Assembly: GCF_036345015.1 (NCBI RefSeq)
Contig: NZ_CP084098.1
Location: 2,679,326-2,743,325 of the forward strand
Origin: Cyanobacterium sp. Dongsha4
Lineage (GTDB): Bacteria > Cyanobacteriota > Cyanobacteriia > Cyanobacteriales > Cyanobacteriaceae
Reading direction: 5' to 3'
DNA length: 64,000 nucleotides
The position numbers and the translations under genes were made by a program. The notes beneath the pieces were generated by a model. That model worked only from the letters and a program-made list of their open reading frames with translations, was not told where the DNA came from and searched no databases. Positions 19,461 through 31,065 of the stretch are shown piece after piece. Numbering within the stretch: position 1 is the stretch's first letter; every line of letters starts with the position of its first letter.

Positions 19461-19722
19461 AACCTGAGTTTTGGATAAGCTGAAAGCTGAAACCAACTCG
19501 TAGTCAGAAAACCTAATAGCTTCTTCTTAGAAATAACGATAAAATTGCCTTAAACCGAACTAACGTAAAATCAATTTATTCAGCTTTTTTGTCAATAATT
19601 ATTGCTTTTAACTCCGAACTCCGTTCACGACTGAAAGGAGTGTACGAGCGCAGCGAACTCTCCGAACTCCGAACTCAGGTGACACCTAACCTTGTTGGAT
19701 ATTCTTAAACCGAACTGAGGTT
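19461..19722. mobile_element. MITE, copy 1 (262 bp)
   Basis: A non-autonomous element bounded by imperfect inverted repeats. The left end is AACCTGAGTTTTGGATAAG; the right end reversed reads AACCTCAGTTCGGTTTAAG. It is flanked by the direct repeat AATT at 19457-19460 and 19723-19726. The interior is shared with copies at 30790 and 57073 (GAAATAACGATAAAATTGCC, TCAATTTATTCAGC) and contains an AACTCCG tandem stretch. This copy is the longest because it has an extra CGACTGAAAGGAGTGTACG-type segment. No coding frame is visible. Confidence 0.88.
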
Positions 19723-19762
19723 AATTAATTACCGTTGCCTCTTACCCTTTGCCCTTTTGAGA

Positions 19763-20662
19763 TTAATTAAAATAAGCTAATTGTGCGTTATCATTGGGAG
19801 TCTCTTCCCTATAAGCCAATCGAAGAAAAATAATTAAGGGTACAATTCCCAGTAAAATACCGAGGAAAATAGGAACATAAAATCCTGCCCCGACACTCAT
19901 AATCATCGCAAAGCCGAAGTTTCCTAAATATACAGCAGTAGGAATTGTTAAGGAAATTTTTTCCCACTGTAAAGGTTTGACTCGCCAAATTAAGGTTGCT
20001 ACACTCATAAATATTGCTCCTGTACCGAACCAACCGATAAAGTTTTGATAGGGCATTCCAAAAAATTCTCCCGGTTGATCCCATTGCCAAAATGGTACAG
20101 ATGTTTGACTCATGGCAGGATCTAAAACAAAATCCCATGAGGTTAATAATAATGCACCAAATGCGATCGCACCTAAGTCTTTTAACCAATTAGGAATATC
20201 TAATCTATTCAAACCGACTCTAGCAATTAAATAACTGCTGAAACCCAGGTAAAACCAAGAAAGAGGAATAGTAAAAGGCACTAATCCAGCAATTTTATAA
20301 CCTAATCCTGAAAGATAATGGTATGCACCGAAGGGAAACCCCGTACTTGTACCTAATAACTCGCTGGTTAAAGAAATACTTAAGGCAGGAAGCATAAATC
20401 CTAACCAATGCCATAACCCTAATTGAGTATAAGCATAAACTGCGATCGCACTCCACCCTAAAATCATATAGACAACTCCGCCCCCAATCATTGACCAACT
20501 GAATGCAGATTGACCAATCGGAGGTAAATTGGCGATAAATTCAGGATGAGGTAAGACTAACAATAAACCAGCCAAACCAAAAGCCATGGCTACAATATGA
20601 CCGATGAGAAAATAACCTGCTTTGGTATTGAGGATTTCCCTAAAGTTGATTTTAAATACCAT
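19763..20662 (-). CDS. cruF: Carotenoid 1',2'-hydratase CruF
   Basis: A 299-residue integral membrane protein of the CruF/DUF422 family with seven to eight hydrophobic segments. CruF hydrates the psi end of gamma-carotene at C-1',2', leading to myxol glycosides (myxoxanthophyll) in cyanobacteria. Family features include TSELLGTSTGFPFGAYHYL (about 98-116) and the acidic loop SWDFVLDPAMS (about 175-185) with candidate catalytic Asp residues. The partner glycosyltransferase gene cruG, often adjacent, is not in the window. The carotene hydroxylase CrtR encoded near 39 kb acts in the same pathway. The start at 20662 (MVFKINFREIL) is supported by the first helix position. Confidence 0.88.
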   Translation of the reverse strand: MVFKINFREILNTKAGYFLIGHIVAMAFGLAGLLLVLPHPEFIANLPPIGQSAFSWSMIGGGVVYMILGWSAIAVYAYTQLGLWHWLGFMLPALSISLTSELLGTSTGFPFGAYHYLSGLGYKIAGLVPFTIPLSWFYLGFSSYLIARVGLNRLDIPNWLKDLGAIAFGALLLTSWDFVLDPAMSQTSVPFWQWDQPGEFFGMPYQNFIGWFGTGAIFMSVATLIWRVKPLQWEKISLTIPTAVYLGNFGFAMIMSVGAGFYVPIFLGILLGIVPLIIFLRLAYREETPNDNAQLAYFN

Positions 20663-20880
20663 AAATATTGCTCAATTTTGCAAAATTTTATTTATTCTTA
20701 ATATCTTACATTTTATTCTTAACTTTTATTAAGATATAGTTCAGATTTTACTATTTCAACACTTCAGATTGACAGAAGAAATAGGGTATTGAGGAGATAA
20801 GGTGTCAGGTGTCGGGTTTCAGGTGTTAGAGGGAAGTAATGAGAATGAAACTTAGGAGTTTTTTATCATTCACCCCATCA

Positions 20881-23202
20881 CTAATTGCCTCTTGTGACAC
20901 CATCGACAACAGAACGAACTCCTGTGCTACCTTCAAAAGATCCTGCATTACCTTCCCAATTAAAATCACTGATACTCAGATTCACAGAACCTAATTCTAA
21001 AACAGGGTTGTAGCGTAAGATTATATTATAAGTTCTACGGCTAAATTCCAAAAAGTAGTCGGTACTTATTTCTTGATTGGTTTTAACATTGATGAAACTT
21101 TGAACTCCTGCTCGGATTGGTCCGTATAATTGTTGAGTTAGCCCTAATGATAACACTTGATCATCTGCGAAGCGATCGAAGAAAAAGGGAGATTGATCCC
21201 CCCTAATGCCTTGACTAAAACTGACCTGAAATCCAGTGTAGTCAAAAAATAAATCAGAAAAATGACCGATTTGCCCTTGTAATCCTACGGTTGCGGTTAT
21301 ACTGGGTTGGGTGTCACCATTACTGTAATAACTACCAACCCCTGTTAATCCTGTATTTAAACTAAGATATGGCACAACAGGAGTGGGAGTAAATCTTAAC
21401 CCTTGATCTGGTGTGGGGGGCAATGCTTCTCCTGACCATAGTAAGAAATTACCAGTCACGATCGCCGCTCCTTGAAAACGGGTTAAAGTGGCACGATTGT
21501 TATCTCTTTTGCTTCTCAGTAAATCTTGATTGTCGGTGTCAGCGTTGATATTTTGAACAGATGCTTGATAAACTAAACCAAAAGGACTATTGGCGATGGG
21601 AATATAAGGAGAGGTAAGAATTGCTCCATAGCTTTGTTGTACTGTTTGGAAACCCAATGAACCGTTAAAGAGGCGATCGCGGTAGTTGTATTGTAAACTG
21701 AGGGTATGAGGGGCGTTTAATTCTCCTAGTTTTTGATCTAACTGCACACTGCCACGCAGACGGTTTTCAATATTATCTAAGTCTAAACCAGTAAAATTAA
21801 GAATTCCGTTAAGGCGCGTGCGTTCAGCAAAATCCACCTCTAAATTTGCTACTAAACCGTAGCTACTAGGGTTAAATATGCCCCCATTTTCATCAGGGTT
21901 AATGGCATTATCATCAAAGAAAGAATCGGGGAAAAATGCCCTTTGTACCAAAAAGCGAGGAGTTAGAGTAAAACGGGTTTTTTGATCACTATAAACCTCA
22001 AAATCTCTTTCTATATATAATCCCCCTAAATCTTCCCCATCAAATCCAATATTAAATAATCCGGGGCGGCGATCGCGCCTATCGAAAACTAAACGATCTT
22101 GAAACAAAGGAATAGAAACGGTTTGGTCAAATACAAGACGAGATTTAGTAGTTGTTAATTCATCCTGAAAAGGAGAGATACTTCTTAATCTTGCTGTATC
22201 TGCTCGAATTTCAAACTCTGGAGGAGAAAACGGGTCATTAGTAATACGTACATTAGTAGCAAACCATCCCTCACTATTAAAATCTACCTTCTCCGCCTGA
22301 AAACGAAAACGATTAATTTGCCCTCCACTGGAAGTTGAAGGTGCGCCCCCCGCCTGTTGCAATAAAGATAAATCTCTCACACTACCAACCACAAAACTAT
22401 AACCCTCCGCCGATGTCACCCTTCTTAGGGGTTGATTAGCTTCTATTTGTTGAGAAAGAATTTGAGCATTAACAGGATTATTCCCCGTATCTCCTCGAAA
22501 ATCTTGGGCTAGATTTGGTTGATATATCTCCCCTTGAGCATTAAATATTACCCCCTCATCCCTCACAAAATAGTACTCGAAGCGGTCGCCCCTTAAACTT
22601 TGCTCCCCCCTTTGTAAACTTACATTTCCCTCCGCTACAGCGATGCGATCGCGCAAATTAACAGAAACTAGATCAGCCCTCAACACCCCATTAGAAAATC
22701 GAATTACCACATTACCCCTAGCCTTAACAACTTCCTGTTGATCGAAATATTCCTGCTCATCTGCCAGAATTTCCACTACATTTAAAGAAGAATTAACAAC
22801 CTCTTGACCTATGAGAGTATTTTGCACCACAGAAAAACCTTTCCCCTCAGTGTCAAAATCATATTCCCGTGATGAGCCTTTACGACTGACAGTAATTAAA
22901 CGCTTTACATCAGTGGCAAAACGAAAAGAAGAATTATCATCAAAACTAACCGTTGATTGTCCTAAACTATTTATCCTCAAAGGTGTGCCTAAACCATCTG
23001 CAGTTATTTCAGGGGGATTTTCCACAAAAATAGGAATAGGCGGAATTTCTTCCGTTTGTACACGAGGAGAAAAAACAGAAGTATCTTTTTCAGCAAGAAT
23101 AATCGAAGATGGATTCTGATTAACAATAGTAGTATTCTCTTCCTGTATAGAACCATTATAGGGAGTGACTGCAATTAATGTACTACTAAGAATCGGAATC
23201 AT
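20881..23202 (-). CDS. LptD/OstA-like outer-membrane protein (DUF3769)
   Basis: A 773-residue outer-membrane protein of the cyanobacterial DUF3769 type. Residues about 150-260 resemble the OstA/LptA jellyroll (VVKARGNVVIRFSNG, VAEGNVSLQRGEQSLRGDRF). The rest (about 330-773) is rich in alternating aromatic and polar strands typical of a beta barrel. By analogy with LptD it would insert lipopolysaccharide into the outer leaflet. A short hydrophobic N-terminus precedes a Pro-rich linker. The predicted start (MIPILSSTLIAVTP) gives a weak signal peptide, so the true start could be different. No Lpt partners are nearby. Confidence 0.85.
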   Translation of the reverse strand: MIPILSSTLIAVTPYNGSIQEENTTIVNQNPSSIILAEKDTSVFSPRVQTEEIPPIPIFVENPPEITADGLGTPLRINSLGQSTVSFDDNSSFRFATDVKRLITVSRKGSSREYDFDTEGKGFSVVQNTLIGQEVVNSSLNVVEILADEQEYFDQQEVVKARGNVVIRFSNGVLRADLVSVNLRDRIAVAEGNVSLQRGEQSLRGDRFEYYFVRDEGVIFNAQGEIYQPNLAQDFRGDTGNNPVNAQILSQQIEANQPLRRVTSAEGYSFVVGSVRDLSLLQQAGGAPSTSSGGQINRFRFQAEKVDFNSEGWFATNVRITNDPFSPPEFEIRADTARLRSISPFQDELTTTKSRLVFDQTVSIPLFQDRLVFDRRDRRPGLFNIGFDGEDLGGLYIERDFEVYSDQKTRFTLTPRFLVQRAFFPDSFFDDNAINPDENGGIFNPSSYGLVANLEVDFAERTRLNGILNFTGLDLDNIENRLRGSVQLDQKLGELNAPHTLSLQYNYRDRLFNGSLGFQTVQQSYGAILTSPYIPIANSPFGLVYQASVQNINADTDNQDLLRSKRDNNRATLTRFQGAAIVTGNFLLWSGEALPPTPDQGLRFTPTPVVPYLSLNTGLTGVGSYYSNGDTQPSITATVGLQGQIGHFSDLFFDYTGFQVSFSQGIRGDQSPFFFDRFADDQVLSLGLTQQLYGPIRAGVQSFINVKTNQEISTDYFLEFSRRTYNIILRYNPVLELGSVNLSISDFNWEGNAGSFEGSTGVRSVVDGVTRGN

Positions 23203-23492
23203 TTTTTTTACTCTATAGTTGTAAAATAAGAATTATAACTTAGAAATAAACCCATAGAGATCCTAATTGAGCTTTATTCAAAATAAACGCAAAAATTTGA
23301 GAGTAAAACTAAAATAGTGAATGGTAAACAGATTTCAAGTAAAAATTAAGAGTTATTTTCCCCTTTTATTCTCCTCCTTCTCCTCAATCCCTCAACATCC
23401 AACATCCTTTTTCCCACCTTAGAATACTTAAATGATGAGCCTGTTAAGTATAGTAATAGGAATAGTAATTCTCTAATTATTGGTAAGTTTTC

Positions 23493-23804
23493 ATGAGCAG
23501 AATTATAAAAAAAACAATAATTTTTGTTAGTATTATTATTTTGTTAAATGTATCTACAAACATTATAGTTAAAGCTGAAACCATAGACAAAAACAGTCAA
23601 AACTTTTCTTCATCTAGGGAAAAAAAAGAAAACTTATACTCACAAAAACCATCTAAAAAACTTCCCCTCTGTGCTAACACAGACTGTGATTGTAAAGATT
23701 TTAAAACTCAGGTAGAAGCTCAACAGGTTTTAAACGCATTTTCAGGAGACCCTCATCGGTTAGATAGAGACAAAGATGGCGTTGCTTGTGAACATTTACC
23801 TTAG
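23493..23804 (+). CDS. Excalibur calcium-binding domain protein
   Basis: A 103-residue protein with an N-terminal hydrophobic signal or anchor (about 8-28) and a C-terminal Excalibur domain. The conserved elements are CANTDCDCKDF (paired cysteines) and the DxDxDGVACE calcium-loop motif (DRDKDGVACEHLP) at the very end. It is probably extracytoplasmic. Excalibur domains occur in surface proteins and nucleases; no nuclease domain is present here. It lies between the LptD-like gene and the cellulase gene, which transcribe away from and with it respectively. Confidence 0.85.
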   Translation: MSRIIKKTIIFVSIIILLNVSTNIIVKAETIDKNSQNFSSSREKKENLYSQKPSKKLPLCANTDCDCKDFKTQVEAQQVLNAFSGDPHRLDRDKDGVACEHLP

Positions 23805-24271
23805 CAGAAAATTGTAATAAATCAGCCACGCAAAAATGTTAAGTCTGCTGATTTGAATTAGGTTTATGGTTTACAGCTATTTTCAGATCCATAAATTTAT
23901 GAGTAGAAGTGAGTATTTTACTACATTAAAAATTATTTAATTATGAGCGGTTCATCGTAAATATTAGAGATAACCGTTCAGCATTTTTTACTTAAAAATG
24001 TCATTATAGAGGTAGTTATAAAAAGTCAGTAATTTTCTTAAGAAATATTTAAAATCCTTAGCTATTAAGTATCAGAAAGTATTAATGTGATAGTAAAAAA
24101 GCTAATTTGTGTGAGGTTTAGTTAATACAATATTCTTAGATTTCGATGAATAATTAAAGATGCAAATAAATATCATAATTTTTACTTAATTAAATACTCT
24201 CTAAAGAAATAACCTGACTGACTGCTTATACACTCTATCTTTATAAACTCACACTTAAGGAATCAGAATAA
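23805..24271. other. Intergenic region upstream of the cellulase gene
   Basis: No gene is visible. Just after the Excalibur gene, AAATCAGC (23819-23826) and GCTGATTT (23847-23854) form an 8-bp stem with a 20-base loop, but no T-run follows, so termination is uncertain. The rest is AT-rich and may hold the cellulase promoter. Confidence 0.5.
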
Positions 24272-27130
<2,859 letters not shown>

Positions 27131-27200
27131 TCCTGAATTAGTCATCTGAAATTCCCTTCTAAGAAGTTGTTTGAAAAGTTTTAGATCCCCCTAAATCCCC

Positions 27201-27402
27201 AGGGCTGTTTCATTCTAAAATTTTCTGGTTAAGGCAGGGAATGGGGAATAGGCACTCTTGCAATAGTTTTTAATGGTTTATGGTTATAAATTGATAATCT
27301 CAACATTTTTAACTACTTCTTAATCCTCAAAGCTCTAAAACCCTATATTCTTTTACTGGCAATAGTTTTAGCGTTTTTGTATTTCTACTTTGAAACAGCC
27401 CT
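27201..27402. mobile_element. Small element with 12-bp terminal inverted repeats
   Basis: AGGGCTGTTTCA at 27201-27212 is repeated inverted as TGAAACAGCCCT at 27391-27402, bounding 202 bases without a coding frame. It sits inside a CCCCTAAATCCC repeat, which continues on both sides. A clean target duplication is not visible. One end recurs inverted at 10853-10911. It is probably a MITE of a DDE insertion sequence not present in this window. Confidence 0.7.
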
Positions 27403-27447
27403 GCCCTAAATCCCTCTATTTAGGAGGGGTTTTTTCTAGGAAAAAAA

Positions 27448-27555
27448 GATTATGAAGAGAAAATATATTATATTAGTAGCAAAAAAGAAACAGCAGAGAA
27501 GTTTGCAGAAAAAATACAAAATAATTGGAAAATAGAAAATATTATGGGAGTGTAA
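27448..27555 (+). pseudogene. C-terminal transposase fragment, ISAs1-like
   Basis: An open stretch encodes DYEEKIYYISSKKETAEKF and then AEKIQNNWKIENIMGV before a TAA. The pattern YYISS..., then a helix, then W.IEN resembles the end of ISAs1 (H-repeat-associated) transposases, where W-x-IEN precedes the last catalytic segment. No upstream remainder of the gene is present. Length is too short for certainty. Confidence 0.45.
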
Positions 27556-27599
27556 GCGTCGCTACAAGCAGTTCGCTCTTAGATAATTTTATCCATGAT

Positions 27600-27750
27600 T
27601 ATATTTTATCTTTTTGTGGTTTACCCAAATGAAAAGCCGCTCTAAAGAACTTATGATAATCAAGAAAATCTAAGATTATCTGTCAATTTTCTGCTTCACC
27701 GTGTCCTAATAATCTAAATTATTAGTTTGTCTGACACTCCACAGACTTAC
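27600..27750 (-). ncRNA. Candidate TnpB-associated guide RNA (reRNA/omegaRNA)
   Basis: TnpB nucleases of IS605/IS607 elements use an RNA made from the 3' end of tnpB and the element's right end. Directly after the tnpB stop, three stems follow: GTCTG/CAGAC (27729-27746), TAATAAT/ATTATTA with a CTAA loop (about 27708-27725), and GATAATC/GATTATC (27655-27680). The exact RNA ends and the guide position are not determined. Confidence 0.45.
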
Positions 27751-28853
27751 ACGGTAGAGCTTACCGCATTTTCCAAATTAATTGAAGCATTTAAGTCTCT
27801 ATCAATAATTAGTCCACAGTAAGAGCAATTAAAGGTTCTATCTTTTAGCTTTAAATCTGATTTAATTTCATTGCAATTAGAACAAGTTTTAGAAGATGGA
27901 AAACATCTATCTACGATGTGTAAAATTGCCCCATACCAGTCACATTTATACTCTAATTGTCTTCTAAATTCATAAAATCCACAGTCTGCTATGGCACTGG
28001 CTAATCGGTGATTTTGTAGCATTCCAGACACATTCAAATCTTCAATCACTACCTCACTGTGGTTTTTGGTGAGGTAATGAGTTAATTTGTGAATGGCATC
28101 TTTCCGAATACAACTAATTCGATAATGGAGTTTTGCCAATTTTACCGATGCTCTTTTATAGTTAGTAGAACCCTTTACTTTCCTACTTAATTCTCTTTGT
28201 AAATGTGCTAACTTTTTCTTGACAGTTCTATAGGCTTTAACATTGGGAAATACTAACCCATTACTCAATGTAGCTAGTGTTTTTATGCCAATATCACAAC
28301 CGACTCTACCAAAAGTATGTTCTATTTTTTCTGGCTCATAATCTACTTTGTAAGAAATAAACCATCTATTAGCCCGTTTAGAAATTACACAATTACTACC
28401 TGATTTTTTTACTAAAATTGAAGGAATAAATTTTTCATAAGTTTTAACCCAACCAATTCTAGGTAATTTAATTTTGTTTCCTTTGATTTGGATATTACCT
28501 TCGAGATAGAAACTATCTCTGTTATTTTTCTTTTTAAATCGAGGTGGTTTAGCTATTTTGTTAAAAGATCTATCCCAAGCAATTCTTAAGTCTCTAAGAG
28601 CCTGTTGAGGGCTACATTTTGATACTTCATAATACCATTGATTTTGACTTTTTACTTCTGCTACTAATCGTTTATGTAAATCAATAGCACTGGGAAATTT
28701 TTGTTTATTGTCAGGGTTTGCTTGATTATAATCAAGTATTTCCTTGCAAATAGCTAATCCCCAATTATAAGCATGACGTGCAACTCCTGCGTGTTTTGCC
28801 ATAATTGTTCGTTGCTTATTATTCAGTTTTAATTCCGTTTTGAAACTAATCAT
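27747..28853 (-). CDS. tnpB: TnpB RNA-guided nuclease of an IS607-type element
   Basis: A 368-residue TnpB (OrfB) protein. The RuvC-like residues are intact: Asp in GCDIGIKTLATLS, Glu in VVIEDLNVSGM, and Asp in DRDLNASINL. The zinc finger is complete, with CSNC and CSYC pairs. The N-terminal helix-turn-helix-like region begins ISFKTELKLNN. TnpB cleaves DNA next to a short target motif guided by its RNA, which preserves the element after excision. Its ATG overlaps the tnpA stop by four bases (ATGA). A structured region follows the stop. It appears capable of nuclease function even though its partner TnpA looks inactive. Confidence 0.93.
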   Translation of the reverse strand: MISFKTELKLNNKQRTIMAKHAGVARHAYNWGLAICKEILDYNQANPDNKQKFPSAIDLHKRLVAEVKSQNQWYYEVSKCSPQQALRDLRIAWDRSFNKIAKPPRFKKKNNRDSFYLEGNIQIKGNKIKLPRIGWVKTYEKFIPSILVKKSGSNCVISKRANRWFISYKVDYEPEKIEHTFGRVGCDIGIKTLATLSNGLVFPNVKAYRTVKKKLAHLQRELSRKVKGSTNYKRASVKLAKLHYRISCIRKDAIHKLTHYLTKNHSEVVIEDLNVSGMLQNHRLASAIADCGFYEFRRQLEYKCDWYGAILHIVDRCFPSSKTCSNCNEIKSDLKLKDRTFNCSYCGLIIDRDLNASINLENAVSSTV

Positions 28854-29353
28854 TTTTTCTGTACTTGTTCAAATAATTTGTCTCCTTCTTCGGTTAATGC
28901 TGACATTAGTTTTCTATGCTTACGACTTCTTGAACCATAAAGTCTAGCACTGAAAACAGTAATTATTTCCAAAACGTCTTGTGCTAATTCTTCTTCAAAA
29001 GTCGGTTGATCTCCTTTATGAATAATTACAATCTCGATTCCTTGCAATTCACACAATGTGAACACTAATTCAGAACCAAAACGAAGCAACCTATCTTTAT
29101 GAGTAATAACGAGACGTTTCATTTGCTTCTTTAGTATTTTTTCAAGCAACAAAAGCAATCCTTTCTTGTGATAATTCATGCCTGAGCCTAAGTCTTTAAT
29201 TATTTCAGCAACATCGTAATATCTAGTACCACCTTTAGTTTTTCTAGTCGGCACTATTTCTCCTGTGGCTTCCCACTTTCTTAGAGTGTCTGGGGTTGTT
29301 CCTAGTATTTTAGCCGCTTCTCCTATCTTAACTAATCTTTTTTCCATATACAT
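28850..29353 (-). pseudogene. tnpA: IS607 TnpA serine recombinase lacking its catalytic-serine segment
   Basis: A 167-residue open frame. Residues about 5-50 are a MerR-type DNA-binding domain (LVKIGEAAKILGTTPDTLRKW). The frame then joins YYDVAEI directly to IKDLGSGMNY. In IS607 TnpA these blocks are separated by about 45 residues that include YARVSS.DQK..L.RQ, which holds the catalytic serine. The later recombinase part (LVITHKDRLLRFGSELVF, EELAQDVLEIITVFSARLYG) is present. The deletion is in frame and no stop occurs, but the enzyme should be unable to cut DNA. This is a fixed loss or a repurposed DNA-binding protein. Confidence 0.85.
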
Positions 29354-29526
29354 GGATTAGCATAGATTTTATTAAATAACAACAAACTGTTATCTACCCT
29401 GTAATTCACCAACGCTTATTAACTATTCACGATTCACTAATTAAGAGACTTACCAATAGCAGTTAAAATAAGATAAATATAGTTTGACTTTATATTGATA
29501 ATTTTATTCGAGTTTATATATAAATA

Positions 29527-30636
29527 ATGGCAGAATCATATTTGTTAGAAAAATTAGCGTCAGTAGAGACAACTTTCAAAGAATTAACTAGACGCTTGGG
29601 AGATCCTGATATTGCAACGAATCCTGATGAATTGCAGAAAGTGGCAAAAATGCGATCTTCTTTGGAAGAAACTGTGATGACTTATCAAGAATGGCAAAAA
29701 GCTCAAGAGGATTTAAAAGGGGCAAGGGAAATATTGAAGGAGTCTAAGAGCGATCCTGAAATGCAGGAAATGGCACAGTTAGAAATTGAAGAGTTAGATA
29801 ATAAATTGGAGGAATTAGAGCAAAAATTAAAGATTTTACTCCTCCCAAAAGATCCTAATGATGATAAAAATATCATGTTAGAAATTCGTGCTGGTACTGG
29901 TGGCGATGAAGCTAGTATTTGGGCAGGAGATTTAGTCCGTATGTATTCTCGTTATGCGGAGATGATGAATTGGAGTGTTAAGTTACTGAGTGAATCTTTA
30001 GCGGAAATGGGGGGATTTAAGGAGGCAATTTTAGAAATTACCGGGGAAAGTGTTTATAGTAAGTTGAAATTTGAAGCAGGTGTGCATCGGGTGCAAAGAG
30101 TTCCTGTGACAGAGGCAGGAGGAAGAGTTCACACATCAACTGCTACGGTTGCCGTAATGCCTGAAGTAGATGAAGTTGAGGTACAAATTGACCCTAAAGA
30201 TATTGAAATGACAACGGCTCGTTCTGGTGGTGCTGGAGGACAAAACGTTAACAAAGTAGAAACTGCAGTGGATTTATTCCACAAACCTACTGGTATTAGG
30301 GTTTTCTGTACGGAGGAGCGATCGCAGCTTAAAAACCGTGAACGGGCAATGCAGATTTTACGGGCCAAACTTTATGAAATCAAATTGAGTGAGCAACAAG
30401 AGGCAGTTACTTCCATGAGGAGATCGCAAGTAGGAACAGGGGCGCGATCGGAAAAAATCCGAACTTATAACTATAAAGATAACCGAGCAACAGATCATCG
30501 TTTAGGTAGAAACTTTGATTTATCTTCTGTTTTAGAAGGTAAAATAGATGATGTGATACAGGCTTGTATTGCACAGGATCAACAAGAAAGATTGGAAAAA
30601 ATGGCCGCTTCTCCAACTACGGCTGAAGCAATTTAA
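29527..30636 (+). CDS. prfA: Peptide chain release factor 1
   Basis: A 369-residue class I release factor that reads UAA and UAG stop codons and triggers peptide release on the ribosome. The catalytic GGQ is at 237-239 in [15 protein letters not shown]. Residues [18 protein letters not shown] precede it, and the family end [12 protein letters not shown] is present. The length is normal (about 360). ATG 29527 begins [14 protein letters not shown]. The usual cyanobacterial neighbours (ribosomal cluster, rpmE) are not next to it, and a mobile element precedes it. A MITE lies downstream. Confidence 0.97.
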   Translation: MAESYLLEKLASVETTFKELTRRLGDPDIATNPDELQKVAKMRSSLEETVMTYQEWQKAQEDLKGAREILKESKSDPEMQEMAQLEIEELDNKLEELEQKLKILLLPKDPNDDKNIMLEIRAGTGGDEASIWAGDLVRMYSRYAEMMNWSVKLLSESLAEMGGFKEAILEITGESVYSKLKFEAGVHRVQRVPVTEAGGRVHTSTATVAVMPEVDEVEVQIDPKDIEMTTARSGGAGGQNVNKVETAVDLFHKPTGIRVFCTEERSQLKNRERAMQILRAKLYEIKLSEQQEAVTSMRRSQVGTGARSEKIRTYNYKDNRATDHRLGRNFDLSSVLEGKIDDVIQACIAQDQQERLEKMAASPTTAEAI

Positions 30637-30789
30637 CTTACAAGCTATTACTATTAGGTATTACCTGCGTTCGAGATAAATTTTCATCTATGAGTGATGG
30701 CGAAAAGGGCAAGAGGCAAACCCCCTTTATTTATCCCCTACCCCTCTGTGTATCCCCTTTGAAGGGAAGAAGGACAAAAGTGTTTAATT
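30637..30789. repeat. Dispersed C-rich repeat that served as MITE target
   Basis: The stretch from about 30700 to 30789 (GGCAAGAGGCAAACCCCC..., CAAAAGTGTTTAATT) is a diverged copy of 3676-3772. In both places it continues as AACTTC..CCCTAACACC; here the MITE interrupts it. Confidence 0.65.
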
Positions 30790-31009
30790 AACCTGAGTTT
30801 TGGATAAGCTGAAAGTATTATTGTCTCGTAGTCAGAGATATAGCTTATTAGAAATAACGATAAAATTGCCTTAAACCGAACTAACGTAAAATCAATTTAT
30901 TCAGCTTTTTTGTCAATAATTATTGCTTTTAACTCCGAACTCCGAACTCCGAACTCCGAACTCAGGTGACACCTAACCTTATCGGATATTCTTAAACCGA
31001 ACTGAGGTT
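30790..31009. mobile_element. MITE, copy 2 (220 bp)
   Basis: It has the same inverted ends as copy 1 (AACCTGAGTTTTGG... and ...CCGAACTGAGGTT). The direct repeat AATT flanks it at 30786-30789 and 31010-31013. It has a (GAACTCC)n stretch and a small internal variant (GAAAGTATTATTGTCTCG). The flanks together match the uninterrupted sequence at 3757-3780, which shows the insertion was precise with one AATT in the ancestral site. Confidence 0.92.
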
Positions 31010-31065
31010 AATTAACTTCTTCCCCTAACACCCCAATACCCCAACACCTCAATATCTCTAATGTT

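Noticed and set aside
30915-30965. CRISPR or iteron array from the AACTCCG tandem repeats
   Set aside because: The units are 7-8 bases and directly adjacent, inside a MITE; there are no spacers and no replication genes nearby.
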